A stretch of 64,000 nt of DNA from Chryseomicrobium aureum (lineage in GTDB: Bacteria; Bacillota; Bacilli; Bacillales_A; Planococcaceae): the NCBI RefSeq assembly GCF_016909155.1, contig NZ_JAFBFG010000004.1:1-64000 (forward strand). The letters are read 5' to 3'. The notes under the pieces are model-generated. The model had not been told where the DNA came from. It searched no databases and saw only the letters and a program-made list of their open reading frames with translations. Both the position numbers and the translations under genes were made by a program. Below are positions 16,766-24,239 of the stretch, in pieces (the first letter of the stretch is position 1; every line of letters begins with the position of its first letter).

Positions 16766-17887
16766 TTATTTAGAGGATGTTTGCTTCACTGGGAACCAAC
16801 CAGTGACGTTCAAGATTTTTTCCCAAAGTTGATCGGGAATGTCGAGCGCATCTTGGTTGGTCGGGTCGATTTCTGTTAGTAGCAACTCTTCTTTTCCTTC
16901 GACAAGTTTCGGGTACCACTCGGGATCTGTGACAATCGGACGTCCAATTGCGAAAAGTTCTGCATAGCCAGAAGCAGCGGCCTGGTCAATTTGTTGTTTC
17001 GTATTTAGTGAACCAACGCCGACAAGTGGCGTGCGCCCGTTAATCAATTCCGCAAAACGCGAAATTCGTGAGGTGCCTTCTTCGTTTGTGTAGGAAGTGT
17101 CAAAGAATTGACCGAGAGAAATGTGTAGATAATCAAGGTTTTGGTCAGCAAGCTGATCAATCAAATTCAGCTTTTCTTCTATTGTAAAGCCCGGGTCTGT
17201 ATTCTCTTCCGGAGAGAAGCGGTACCCAACAATGAAGTTTTCTGGAGCCCGTTCGTTTACAACTCGTTTTACTTCCTGCGTGACAGCCAGTGGGAATGCA
17301 CTACGGTCTTGCCCCCATTTGTCGTCTCGGCGGTTTGAGTGTGGCGAGAAAAACTGGTGAATCAAGTATGTGTTGGCGCCGTGGATCTCGACTCCGTCGA
17401 ATCCAGCTTCGATTGCACGACGTGTCGCTTCCCCAAATGCACGAATCGTCTCTTCGACTTCATCTGAAGTCAGTGCGCGTGGCGTTTCTGCACCTTCTCT
17501 TGGATAGGCCACGGCACTCGCTGATACTGGAGTTCCTCCATTTAATACGCGACCGTTTGATTGACGGCCTGCGTGGAAAATTTGAAGAATAGCCGTACTG
17601 CCGTTGTCATTTATAGCAGCTGCTAGACGTTTTAGGCTCGGCAGGCGATCGTCTGATTCTGCACCAATCGAGTAGATAAAGCCAGCGCCTTGTGGCTGTA
17701 CGTAAGCACAAGCTGTGATCACAGCACCGATTCCACTAGCTGCGCGACGTGCGTAGTAGGCAATTTCTTGGTCCGAAACATCACCATTCGTTTCCGATGA
17801 ATATGTGGTCATCGGAGCCATCATAATACGATTTTTTAGTGTTGCTCCATTCGGTAAAGTCAGAGGTTGTTGCCAAAGTGCTGTCAT
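16766..17887 (-). CDS. Old Yellow Enzyme family NADH:flavin oxidoreductase
   Basis: A single-domain FMN-dependent TIM-barrel enzyme (373 residues) that reduces activated C=C bonds. It starts LWQQPLTLPNGATLKNRIMM, where KNRIMMAPMTT is the FMN-binding beta-1 segment. HGANTYLIHQFFSPHSNRR (near 170-188) is the family motif with the substrate-binding His and Asn-x-Arg, and AIGRPIVTDPEW near the C-terminus contacts FMN phosphate. There is no extra Fe-S/NADH domain as in 2,4-dienoyl-CoA reductase. The ATG at 17885-17887 has an AAGGAGAGA ribosome site. Monocistronic; physiological substrate unknown. Confidence 0.9.
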   Translation of the reverse strand: MTALWQQPLTLPNGATLKNRIMMAPMTTYSSETNGDVSDQEIAYYARRAASGIGAVITACAYVQPQGAGFIYSIGAESDDRLPSLKRLAAAINDNGSTAILQIFHAGRQSNGRVLNGGTPVSASAVAYPREGAETPRALTSDEVEETIRAFGEATRRAIEAGFDGVEIHGANTYLIHQFFSPHSNRRDDKWGQDRSAFPLAVTQEVKRVVNERAPENFIVGYRFSPEENTDPGFTIEEKLNLIDQLADQNLDYLHISLGQFFDTSYTNEEGTSRISRFAELINGRTPLVGVGSLNTKQQIDQAAASGYAELFAIGRPIVTDPEWYPKLVEGKEELLLTEIDPTNQDALDIPDQLWEKILNVTGWFPVKQTSSK

Positions 17888-17992
17888 GTTTGTCTCTCCT
17901 TCGTGATGTTATTTTGTTTAGCGTACTGAAGTGGCAAGGAGAGTTCAAGTGATGTGACTCGAAAGATTCGGGTGGCGAAGGGGTTATGGCAT

Positions 17993-18976
17993 TTATGTTC
18001 GAAATCTATATTTCATTCCCTTACCATGCGAATGTACTTCCAACTTCAATTCCTTTCTCGCACGATATAGTACTTTCTGGCTTCTTAGTTGCAGCCACTC
18101 TCTTATAAATGCGGGTTTTTGAAAATCATCACTCAACTGTAGGAGATTTTGAAGTGTTCGAGGAATAGGGTTTATCTCTACTCTTTGACATTCTACACAA
18201 CTCCATTTTCTATTGTTTAATCGAACTAGTCCATTACACGTACCACAAATCACCCCTCTTTTTAACTGAAGAATTCCAACCCCATTCTTTTCGGCTAAAT
18301 CAAATTGATAATAAGGGGACTCTATTTTTTGTAGATGCTGTCTAATTTTTGTTAGTTGTTGTTTTGTTAAAATTCTAGGCAGTTGATTGAGTTTGGAAAT
18401 ATGATCCTCTATTTGGAGAGGGAAAAAGATTGGTACGCGGGTATCCGATGTGAGAATTTCGCAATTACGATTAGCGAATATAAGTGCGGGATAAATGGGT
18501 GGAAGTTCAATGCTTAGTTTTCGGAAGATTAGGTGCAGCGCGTAATGATTTCTTTTCAGTTGGGTGATTGGACATGAAAAATACTCTTCTATGAGATTTG
18601 ACGTTCTTTTGAGTCGGCTAGGATTTTGTAAAAGCTCTATTTTACCTCGAATGTTTTTGATTTCTAAATGAAGTATGTAGCTCGGGGTGAGGATTAAGGT
18701 GTCGATTTGAACATATCGTTTGGATGAAAGTTTTGCGTGATAACCTGGGAAGATAAAATGTGGGTCTGGTAGAAGGGTTGTTGATAGATGACCATCGATT
18801 TTCAACTCGCCGTGGTAGCCGGAATCAATTCGCTTAATCTGATTTTCGAGTTCTTGATACTTGTCGGTCATAAATTCGGGTAACCTCTTTTGAAAGTCTT
18901 TGAGCAGGTCAATTTCTTGTGGAAGTGGGCGGTTTATAGTTGGGTAAGACAAGCTTTGTGTGGTGGTTTTTTTCAT
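17993..18976 (-). CDS. NERD-domain nuclease-like protein with zinc ribbon (paralog 1)
   Basis: A 327-residue protein. The NERD domain (about 45-160) keeps the residues of a PD-(D/E)xK nuclease core: Glu in GYHGELK, Asp in VQIDTLIL and Glu-x-Lys in LEIKNIRGK. These are followed by SCPITQLKRN. Near residue 250 a zinc ribbon CGTC...CVEC is present, and the last ~60 residues look like a small winged-helix or HTH segment. The ATG at 18974-18976 has an AAAGGAGG site. A paralog with the same order of motifs is at 44033-45007. Both genes have short-repeat arrays immediately upstream. NERD proteins are named for predicted nuclease relatedness; a role in DNA processing or defence is possible but not shown. 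Confidence 0.85.
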   Translation of the reverse strand: MKKTTTQSLSYPTINRPLPQEIDLLKDFQKRLPEFMTDKYQELENQIKRIDSGYHGELKIDGHLSTTLLPDPHFIFPGYHAKLSSKRYVQIDTLILTPSYILHLEIKNIRGKIELLQNPSRLKRTSNLIEEYFSCPITQLKRNHYALHLIFRKLSIELPPIYPALIFANRNCEILTSDTRVPIFFPLQIEDHISKLNQLPRILTKQQLTKIRQHLQKIESPYYQFDLAEKNGVGILQLKRGVICGTCNGLVRLNNRKWSCVECQRVEINPIPRTLQNLLQLSDDFQKPAFIREWLQLRSQKVLYRARKELKLEVHSHGKGMKYRFRT

Positions 18977-18997
18977 TGGAAGCCTCCTTTTGCAATT

Positions 18998-19026
18998 AGT
19001 ATACTGCAACGGCTTGACTCATGGAA
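18998..19026 (-). promoter_or_regulatory. Possible sigma-A promoter of NERD paralog 1
   Basis: TATACT (18998-19003) with a weak TTCCAT (19021-19026) at 17-base spacing, between the repeat array and the gene. The -10 is good and the -35 is poor. Confidence 0.4.
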
Positions 19027-19047
19027 AGTTTTAAGCGGAGAGATATT

Positions 19048-19292
19048 TTGGTCGGACATTGAAACCGGGTTGGCGGACACTCAATTGCCTATTGGCGGAC
19101 ATTGAAACCCGCTTTGCGGACAATGATCGGTTGGTCGGACATTGAATCCAGATTGGCGGACACTCAATTGCCTATTGGCGGACATTGAAACCCGCTTTGC
19201 GGACAATGATTGGTTGGTCGGACATTGAATCCAGATTGGCGGACACTCAATTGCCTATTGGCGGACATTGAATCCAGATTGGCGGACATTGC
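19048..19292 (+). repeat. GGACA-word tandem array, 83-bp super-unit (array A2)
   Basis: Units start at 19048, 19131 and 19214 (83-base period), each beginning TTGGTCGGACATTGAA and containing one TCGGACA and three GCGGACA words. The grammar and orientation are the same as array A1 at 15060-15437, although the words between differ (CACTCAATTGCC versus CACTGAACTACC). It lies directly upstream of NERD paralog 1. Confidence 0.9.
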
Positions 19293-19327
19293 CAATTCAA
19301 TGATAAAATCAAATTTTTTTATTTTCT

Positions 19328-19399
19328 GAAGCCCTTGCTAGAAAGCCCTTTATGACTCTAAGCCCTTCCTAGTAAGACCTTTAAGACTCTAAGCTCTCA
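19328..19399 (+). repeat. AAGCCCTT-word array, short (array C1)
   Basis: Degenerate words of the type AAGCCCTTxxTA and ACTCTAAGCCCTTCCTAG repeat at roughly 16-17-base steps. The same words build the longer array at 45356-45612. Confidence 0.7.
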
Positions 19400-19404
19400 T
19401 CAAT

Positions 19405-19455
19405 TTGGTGCCTGTCACCTTTTGGAAGTCGTTCCCAAAAGGTGACAGGCACCAA
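19405..19455. repeat. GGTGACAGGCACC inverted pair, 21-bp stem
   Basis: TTGGTGCCTGTCACC...GGTGACAGGCACCAA forms a perfect stem of 21 bp with a 9-base loop containing GTCGTT. The stem is extended by the TTTTGG/CCAAAA also seen at the ends of the 138-bp elements. Confidence 0.85.
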
Positions 19456-19466
19456 GAAAAAAGCAT

Positions 19467-19493
19467 CAAAAAACTCTTCCGAGGGGGAAGAGT
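19467..19493 (-). terminator. Rho-independent terminator of the arg operon
   Basis: ACTCTTCC/GGAAGAGT with a 5-base loop is followed on the minus strand by TTTTTTGATG, 57 bases after the argD stop codon. Confidence 0.8.
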
Positions 19494-19549
19494 CAAGAGA
19501 GTATAGTGGATAGCGATTCACAGAGCGCCTTAATCCATAGGAGAGCTGA

Positions 19550-20671
19550 TTAGCCGAGCAAGATGGCTGCTGCTTGGTCGAGTTCTTCGTACGAGACGTT
19601 GAGTGGTGGCAGCAAGCGGACAACGGTTGCGCCAGCTGGGACGACAAGTAGGCCTTTTGCTTGCAAGTCGGCTGCGAATGCTGCGCTGTCTTCGACGACG
19701 AGTCCCATGAGGAGACCCATACCACGGACTTCGTATTTCGCAGAAAGCTTGTCTTTTAAGTAGGCCGCTTTTTCAGCCACTTCTTTCAAGAAAGCTGGTT
19801 CAAATACAGTGGACACGACGGTGTGGGAGACCGCAACACCGAGTGCGTTTCCGCCGTAGGTCGTCCCGTGTGAACCTGGCGTCAATGAGGCGCCGACTTC
19901 TGCAGTTCCTAGAATTCCACCGATTGGGAAGCCTCCACCTAGACCTTTTGCAAGCGAGATAATATCAGGTTTCAATACCGTTTGCTCGTATGCATAGCGT
20001 GTGCCTGTGCGGCCGATCCCTGTTTGGACCTCGTCAACGATCAGTAAGATGCCATGCGTGTCGCACAGTTCTTGGATCGTCGCTGCGAATTCCGGAGTTG
20101 TCGGGTTGACGCCTCCTTCCCCTTGGACGATTTCTAACATGATTGCCGCAGTTTCTTCATTAACAGCACCACGCAAGGCTTCCGAATCATTGAAAGGAAC
20201 ATGCGTGAACTTCGAGACAAGTGGACCAAAGCCGTTTTGCACTTTGTCTTGCCCTGTTGCAGACATGGCGCCGAATGTACGGCCGTGGAAAGAATTTGTG
20301 AATGTCACGATATGATGCTTTCCGGTGTGACGGCGTGCGAGTTTGATTGCGGCTTCGTTCGCTTCCGCTCCACTGTTACAGAAAAAGGCGTGGTCAAAAT
20401 GCGTGCCAGACGTCAACAAGGCAGCGAGTCGTTCCTGTCCACTGCTTTCGAATAAATTCGAGACGTGCCATAGTTTTTCGGATTGCTCCTTCAGTGTCGC
20501 ATTGACCTGCGGATTGGCATGGCCCAGAGCGAGCACTGCGATTCCAGCGATAAAATCGAGATATTCCTTGCCATCTGCATCCCAAACTTTCGTCCCCTGC
20601 CCTTTGACGAGTTCAATCGGGCGTCGTGCATAGTTTTGAAACAAACGGCTTTTTGTCAGTGATTCAGGCAT
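19550..20671 (-). CDS. argD: Acetylornithine aminotransferase
   Basis: Class III PLP enzyme converting N-acetylglutamate semialdehyde to N-acetylornithine with glutamate as amino donor. FCNSGAEANEAAIKLAR (near 98-114) binds PLP phosphate. LLIVDEVQTGIGRTG holds the Asp contacting the PLP ring nitrogen, and the Schiff-base Lys is in SLAKGLGGGFPIG. The 373-residue length is slightly short for the family but complete at both ends. Its ATG overlaps the argB stop by 8 bases, so it is translationally coupled. It is the last gene of argC-argJ-argB-argD and is followed by a terminator. Confidence 0.95.
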   Translation of the reverse strand: MPESLTKSRLFQNYARRPIELVKGQGTKVWDADGKEYLDFIAGIAVLALGHANPQVNATLKEQSEKLWHVSNLFESSGQERLAALLTSGTHFDHAFFCNSGAEANEAAIKLARRHTGKHHIVTFTNSFHGRTFGAMSATGQDKVQNGFGPLVSKFTHVPFNDSEALRGAVNEETAAIMLEIVQGEGGVNPTTPEFAATIQELCDTHGILLIVDEVQTGIGRTGTRYAYEQTVLKPDIISLAKGLGGGFPIGGILGTAEVGASLTPGSHGTTYGGNALGVAVSHTVVSTVFEPAFLKEVAEKAAYLKDKLSAKYEVRGMGLLMGLVVEDSAAFAADLQAKGLLVVPAGATVVRLLPPLNVSYEELDQAAAILLG

Positions 20672-21473
20672 TCGTGTGAACCTCCTTGGTGAGTCGAGTA
20701 ATCAGTGGGTTGGTCGCCTGGACAGTCGTGCCGACAAGTGTATCATCGGTGATTTGGACCGCCTTGACACCTGATTCGAGGCAGTCGAGAGCGGCCTGTA
20801 CTTTCGGGATCATCCCTCCGTAAATAATACCATTCGCGACCCACTTCCGGATATCCTGCTCACTCGCAGCAGTCACGGTGACTCCGTCTTTTTTTATGCC
20901 TGGTGTATCGGTCACCAATAGCAGGGATTCTGCCTGGACACCGGATGCGATACCCGCCGCTAGTGTATCCGCGTTGATATTGAGCGGATCTCCTGTTGCG
21001 GAAGTTCCAATGCATGCGACGACTGGAATAATGCCGCCTTTTAGAAAGAGTTTGAATTTTAACGCGTTGACGTCTGTGACAACGCCTACTTCCCCATATA
21101 TTTCCTGCTCTAAATAATCACTTGTAAACACACCGTCAAACCCACTAAGACCAGCTGCTGAAATACCCGAAGCATTGATTTTTCCGACGAGCCCCGAGTT
21201 TACTTCCCCGATCAGAATATTGCGGATCGTCGCAATCATCTCAGGTGTCGTGACGCGGATGCCGTCGATCGTTTCCGATACAATGCCATGATGCGCAAGT
21301 GCTTCATTGATGTTGGGACCCCCGCCGTGAACGACGATGATATTCTGCCCTGTAGCTACTCGACGTTTCAAACTTTTAATAAAGGCTTCGGAAAGGTTCG
21401 CGAGCGTGCTGCCTCCGATTTTGATGACGTGGCAATTAGGAACGATAGCTTGCGTTGATTTGGACATAGTCAT
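20664..21473 (-). CDS. argB: Acetylglutamate kinase
   Basis: Amino-acid kinase family enzyme phosphorylating N-acetylglutamate in the second step of the acetylated arginine pathway. It shows VIKIGGSTL (16-24) with the ATP-binding Lys, VHGGGPNINEALA (48-60) for acetylglutamate, NINADTLAAGIA and LLLVTDTPGI. It is 269 residues, normal for the short bacterial form. The start is taken at 21473 (GGGGTGTGA upstream), inside the end of argJ with a 38-base overlap; an ATG two codons later is the alternative. Together with argJ, argC and argD it makes N-acetylornithine and recycles the acetyl group. Confidence 0.93.
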   Translation of the reverse strand: MTMSKSTQAIVPNCHVIKIGGSTLANLSEAFIKSLKRRVATGQNIIVVHGGGPNINEALAHHGIVSETIDGIRVTTPEMIATIRNILIGEVNSGLVGKINASGISAAGLSGFDGVFTSDYLEQEIYGEVGVVTDVNALKFKLFLKGGIIPVVACIGTSATGDPLNINADTLAAGIASGVQAESLLLVTDTPGIKKDGVTVTAASEQDIRKWVANGIIYGGMIPKVQAALDCLESGVKAVQITDDTLVGTTVQATNPLITRLTKEVHTNA

Positions 21474-22665
21474 ACGTCAAGTCACACCCCCATGCGCGGC
21501 CTTCGCCTGGTCCGTGGTGAAGGTCCACTGAAATTGAAATCTCGTGTTGCTTCAAATAGTTCATTGCTTGGTCTTCGGAAAATTTCACTGGTTCGCTGTC
21601 TTCTACGACTAAAACATCCCCCAGTTTGATGGTAATCGTTTCTGGATTTATTTCCATTCCGCTATAGCCGACCGCTGCAATGATGCGCCCCCAGTTCGCG
21701 TCGCATCCGAAAACTGCAGTTTTCACGAGTGGCGAACCGACAACTGTTTTTGCGATTTTACGTGCTTGTTCATCGGAAACGGCACCTGTAACATTCACTT
21801 CAATTAACTTCGTCGCGCCTTCCCCGTCTTTTGCAATCAGTTTCGCAAGGTCTTGAGAGACCATTTCGAGCGCCGATACGAATGTGCCCCATTCCGGATG
21901 ATCCGGTGTGAGTGCATTGTTTTCCGCAAGTCCGTTGGCAAGGACGAGCACCATGTCGTTTGTTGATGTGTCCCCGTCTACCGTAATCGAGTTGAACGTT
22001 TTTTCTGTCACTTGCGAAAGAGCAGCTTGCAAGTGCTCGGAGTCGATGTTCGCGTCTGTCGTTATGAAGCCAAGCATGGTCGCCATGTTCGGCTCAATCA
22101 TGCCAGATCCTTTTGCGACGCCTGCGATGACGATTTCTTTCCCATCAATCGTCGTTGCGTACGATGTGTTTTTCATTACCGTATCGGTTGTCATGATGGC
22201 TTGTGCGAAATCGAGTGCGCCCGTCAACTCATCGTTTGGTTGAAGTTTTGCCGTACCATGGATGATCGGTGCCATCGGAAGTGGCTCGCCGATTACGCCA
22301 GTTGACGCGACACCAATCAGTTCTGGTGCTATGTTGAACTGGTCAGATGCGAGTTGCTGCATGGCGAGCGCGTCGAGATCCCCTTGTTTTCCTGTACATG
22401 CATTGGCGTTTCCGGAATTGACGAAGATGGCTTGCATCTTTTTTGTGTTGTAAACAACATCTTTTGTGACTTTCAGTGGAGCTGCTTGAATCGCGTTTGT
22501 TGTGAAGACGCCTGCTACTGAAGCCGGTACTTCGCTGATGACGACGGCGAGGTCCTTTTTCTTATGCTTGATGCCACAGTGTATGCCGGTCGCGGTGAAA
22601 CCTTTCGGTGAGACGAGTGATTTTCGTTCGATTTTTTTGAGTGTTTGTGTGATAGTCAATTCCAT
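21436..22665 (-). CDS. argJ: Bifunctional ornithine acetyltransferase / N-acetylglutamate synthase
   Basis: Transfers acetyl from N-acetylornithine to glutamate, and often also uses acetyl-CoA. The family self-cleaves before a Thr to give alpha and beta chains; the site is seen in GSGMIEPNMATMLGF, cleavage expected before the Thr of ATML. FNSITVDGDTSTND (conserved) and the C-terminal DLTYDYVQINASYRS are present. It is 409 residues, a normal length. It starts 18 bases after argC and overlaps argB. A cyclic acetyl pathway fits the absence of argA or argE in this cluster. Confidence 0.95.
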   Translation of the reverse strand: MELTITQTLKKIERKSLVSPKGFTATGIHCGIKHKKKDLAVVISEVPASVAGVFTTNAIQAAPLKVTKDVVYNTKKMQAIFVNSGNANACTGKQGDLDALAMQQLASDQFNIAPELIGVASTGVIGEPLPMAPIIHGTAKLQPNDELTGALDFAQAIMTTDTVMKNTSYATTIDGKEIVIAGVAKGSGMIEPNMATMLGFITTDANIDSEHLQAALSQVTEKTFNSITVDGDTSTNDMVLVLANGLAENNALTPDHPEWGTFVSALEMVSQDLAKLIAKDGEGATKLIEVNVTGAVSDEQARKIAKTVVGSPLVKTAVFGCDANWGRIIAAVGYSGMEINPETITIKLGDVLVVEDSEPVKFSEDQAMNYLKQHEISISVDLHHGPGEGRAWGCDLTYDYVQINASYRS

Positions 22666-22683
22666 AAGAGTCGCTCCTTTTCG

Positions 22684-23718
22684 CTAGATCATGAGAGGGA
22701 CGAGGGTCAGCCCCGCCTTTTCATCGAGTCCGCACATGAGATTCATATTTTGAACGGCTTGTCCGGCCGCGCCTTTCATCAAGTTATCAATCACTCCGAC
22801 GATAGTTGCCCGGTTGGTCCGAGGGTCGATGGTGACTTGGATGTCACAGAAGTTCGAACCATACACTTGCTTCGTACTGAAAACCGATTTATCCGTCAAT
22901 ACACGGACGAATGGTTCCTTGTCGTAGGCCGTTTTTAAGGCTTCTTGAATTTGTTCGTTTGTTGTACCTGACGTTAGCGGTGCATAACTCGTTGCCATGA
23001 TGCCACGCGTCATCGGGATAAGGTGTGTATTGAATGAGAGCGTCGGTGTTTTACCCGTCAGCACGGTGAGAGTCTGTTCGATTTCTGGGATGTGTTGATG
23101 GCTATTGATTTTGTAGATCGAGAAATTCTCGTTCAGCTCACTATAATGCGTGAGTTGCGATGGTTTGTTTCCTGCACCAGAAACGCCACTTTTTGCATCT
23201 GTATAAAGATGTGCCGGGTCGATCAGGCCTTCTTTAATAAGCGGAAGCAAGCTGAGTAGTGTTGCCGTCGGATAACACCCCGGGTTTGCGATGAGCTCGG
23301 CTGTTTGGATCTGTTGCCGGTTCCATTCTGGTAAACCATAGACCGCTTTTTGAACCGCCTGTTGGGGAGCTGCCGGTTTTTGATACCACGTTTCGTAAGT
23401 TGTGGGGTCTTGAATCCGGAAATCACCGGAGAGGTCAATCAGTTTTGGCCCCTTCCCGAGCAGATCTGGGAGAATGGTCGATGCGACGCCTGCTGGGGTG
23501 CCTGTAAAGACAACATCTAGCTTTGCGAGGGTATCTATCGAGATTGCCTGCAAAGGTTGTTCGATTATATTCATTAAATGCGTATATTTATGCGAAATGT
23601 GTATATTTTCTTCTGATGAGGAAAACACGTGGATTTCGTGGACGTTCGGGTGGTTTGTCAGAATACGGATGAGTTCTAGTCCCCCATACCCTGTAGCACC
23701 AATTATGCCGATTTTCAT
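22684..23718 (-). CDS. argC: N-acetyl-gamma-glutamyl-phosphate reductase
   Basis: NADPH-dependent reduction of N-acetylglutamyl phosphate to the semialdehyde. The dinucleotide motif GATGYGGLELIR is at residues 7-18, the catalytic Cys in NPGCYPTATLLSL near 148, and the conserved His in HLIPMTRGIMAT near 220. At 344 residues it is of normal length. It is the first gene of argCJBD, 38 bases downstream of a strong sigma-A promoter whose spacer overlaps an ARG-box-like sequence, so repression by an ArgR/AhrC-type regulator is likely. Confidence 0.95.
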   Translation of the reverse strand: MKIGIIGATGYGGLELIRILTNHPNVHEIHVFSSSEENIHISHKYTHLMNIIEQPLQAISIDTLAKLDVVFTGTPAGVASTILPDLLGKGPKLIDLSGDFRIQDPTTYETWYQKPAAPQQAVQKAVYGLPEWNRQQIQTAELIANPGCYPTATLLSLLPLIKEGLIDPAHLYTDAKSGVSGAGNKPSQLTHYSELNENFSIYKINSHQHIPEIEQTLTVLTGKTPTLSFNTHLIPMTRGIMATSYAPLTSGTTNEQIQEALKTAYDKEPFVRVLTDKSVFSTKQVYGSNFCDIQVTIDPRTNRATIVGVIDNLMKGAAGQAVQNMNLMCGLDEKAGLTLVPLMI

Positions 23719-23756
23719 AGTGGTTTCAACTCCGATTCCAAAACAAGTTATTTTTT

Positions 23757-23785
23757 AGTATACGACTGCATAATTATAAAGTCAA
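23757..23785 (-). promoter_or_regulatory. Sigma-A promoter of argCJBD
   Basis: TTGACT (23780-23785), a 17-base spacer, and TATACT (23757-23762) on the minus strand: two hexamers each one base from consensus with ideal spacing. Confidence 0.85.
23765..23782 (-). promoter_or_regulatory. ARG-box-like operator
   Basis: The plus strand reads ACTGCATAATTATAAAGT, similar to the ArgR/AhrC box (NTGAATWWWWATTCAN) with about three mismatches. It sits inside the promoter spacer, where repressor binding would block RNA polymerase. Confidence 0.55.
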
Positions 23786-23792
23786 ATGTATT

Positions 23793-23931
23793 TTTAGATG
23801 TGGAGAACGCCACTCTAGAAACTCCGAGGAAATCAGACGTACCCGTGAAGGCGCTCTTCAGTCTTTGCGGGTGCGGCTGATTCCGGAGCGTGTTTCTGGC
23901 GTTCGGAACTCGATTCCATTTAGATGTGGAG
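23793..23931. repeat. TTTAGATGTGGAG-bounded element, copy 1
   Basis: Direct 13-base TTTAGATGTGGAG repeats at 23793-23805 and 23919-23931 bracket about 113 bases containing GTGAAGGCGCTCTT and AACTCGATTCCA. A related element in opposite orientation is at 53050-53185. Confidence 0.65.
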
Positions 23932-23971
23932 AACGCCACTACTTTTAGTAGTCAATCTCTGGCGCTACGGC

Positions 23972-24082
23972 AGTGAGTTCCAGGGGGAGCATAGCGGAGC
24001 CTCCTCTTGGCATACGAGAAGCTTGCACTTCTCGCCTCCACTGCGGGGTCTCCACCATACTCTGATTCCCCAGGAACTCACT
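23972..24082. repeat. 111-bp element with terminal inverted repeats
   Basis: Ends AGTGAGTTCCAGGGG and CCCCAGGAACTCACT form imperfect inverted repeats of about 15-17 bp. The interior has GGAGCCTCCTC and GCGGGGTCTC blocks shared with the 137-bp repeats at 52901 and 53187. The family resembles dispersed GAGCCTCCTC repeats common in Bacillales genomes. No gene is present in the surrounding 521-base gap. Confidence 0.7.
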
Positions 24083-24148
24083 ACCTCCTCTTGTCGATTG
24101 AATTTAAGAGCAGTATCACTCAAAAACATTGAATGGTGACGAACGATT

Positions 24149-24195
24149 GGTGACAGGCACCAAATGGGAACTGCTGGTAAATGGTGACAGGCACC
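24149..24195 (+). repeat. GGTGACAGGCACC direct pair
   Basis: Two copies in the same orientation at 24149-24161 and 24183-24195, separated by AAATGGGAACTGCTGGTAAAT-type sequence that is also found at 26259-26305. Confidence 0.8.
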
Positions 24196-24198
24196 AAA

Positions 24199-24232
24199 TA
24201 AAAAAAGACCCACACTTTTAAAGTGCAGATCT
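24199..24232 (-). terminator. Rho-independent terminator of sigI-rsgI
   Basis: AGATCTGCACTTT/AAAGTGTGGGTCT pairs along 13 positions with G-T wobbles and is followed by seven T on the minus strand, 7 bases after the rsgI stop. Confidence 0.8.
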
Positions 24233-24239
24233 CGAGAGT

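Noticed and set aside
15060-19292. CRISPR array
   Set aside because: The repeats have no unique spacers of constant length, units are near-identical throughout, and no cas genes are present.
23719-24239. T-box or riboswitch in front of the arg operon
   Set aside because: The leader between the promoter and argC is only about 30 bases, too short for one, and upstream structures are dispersed repeats.
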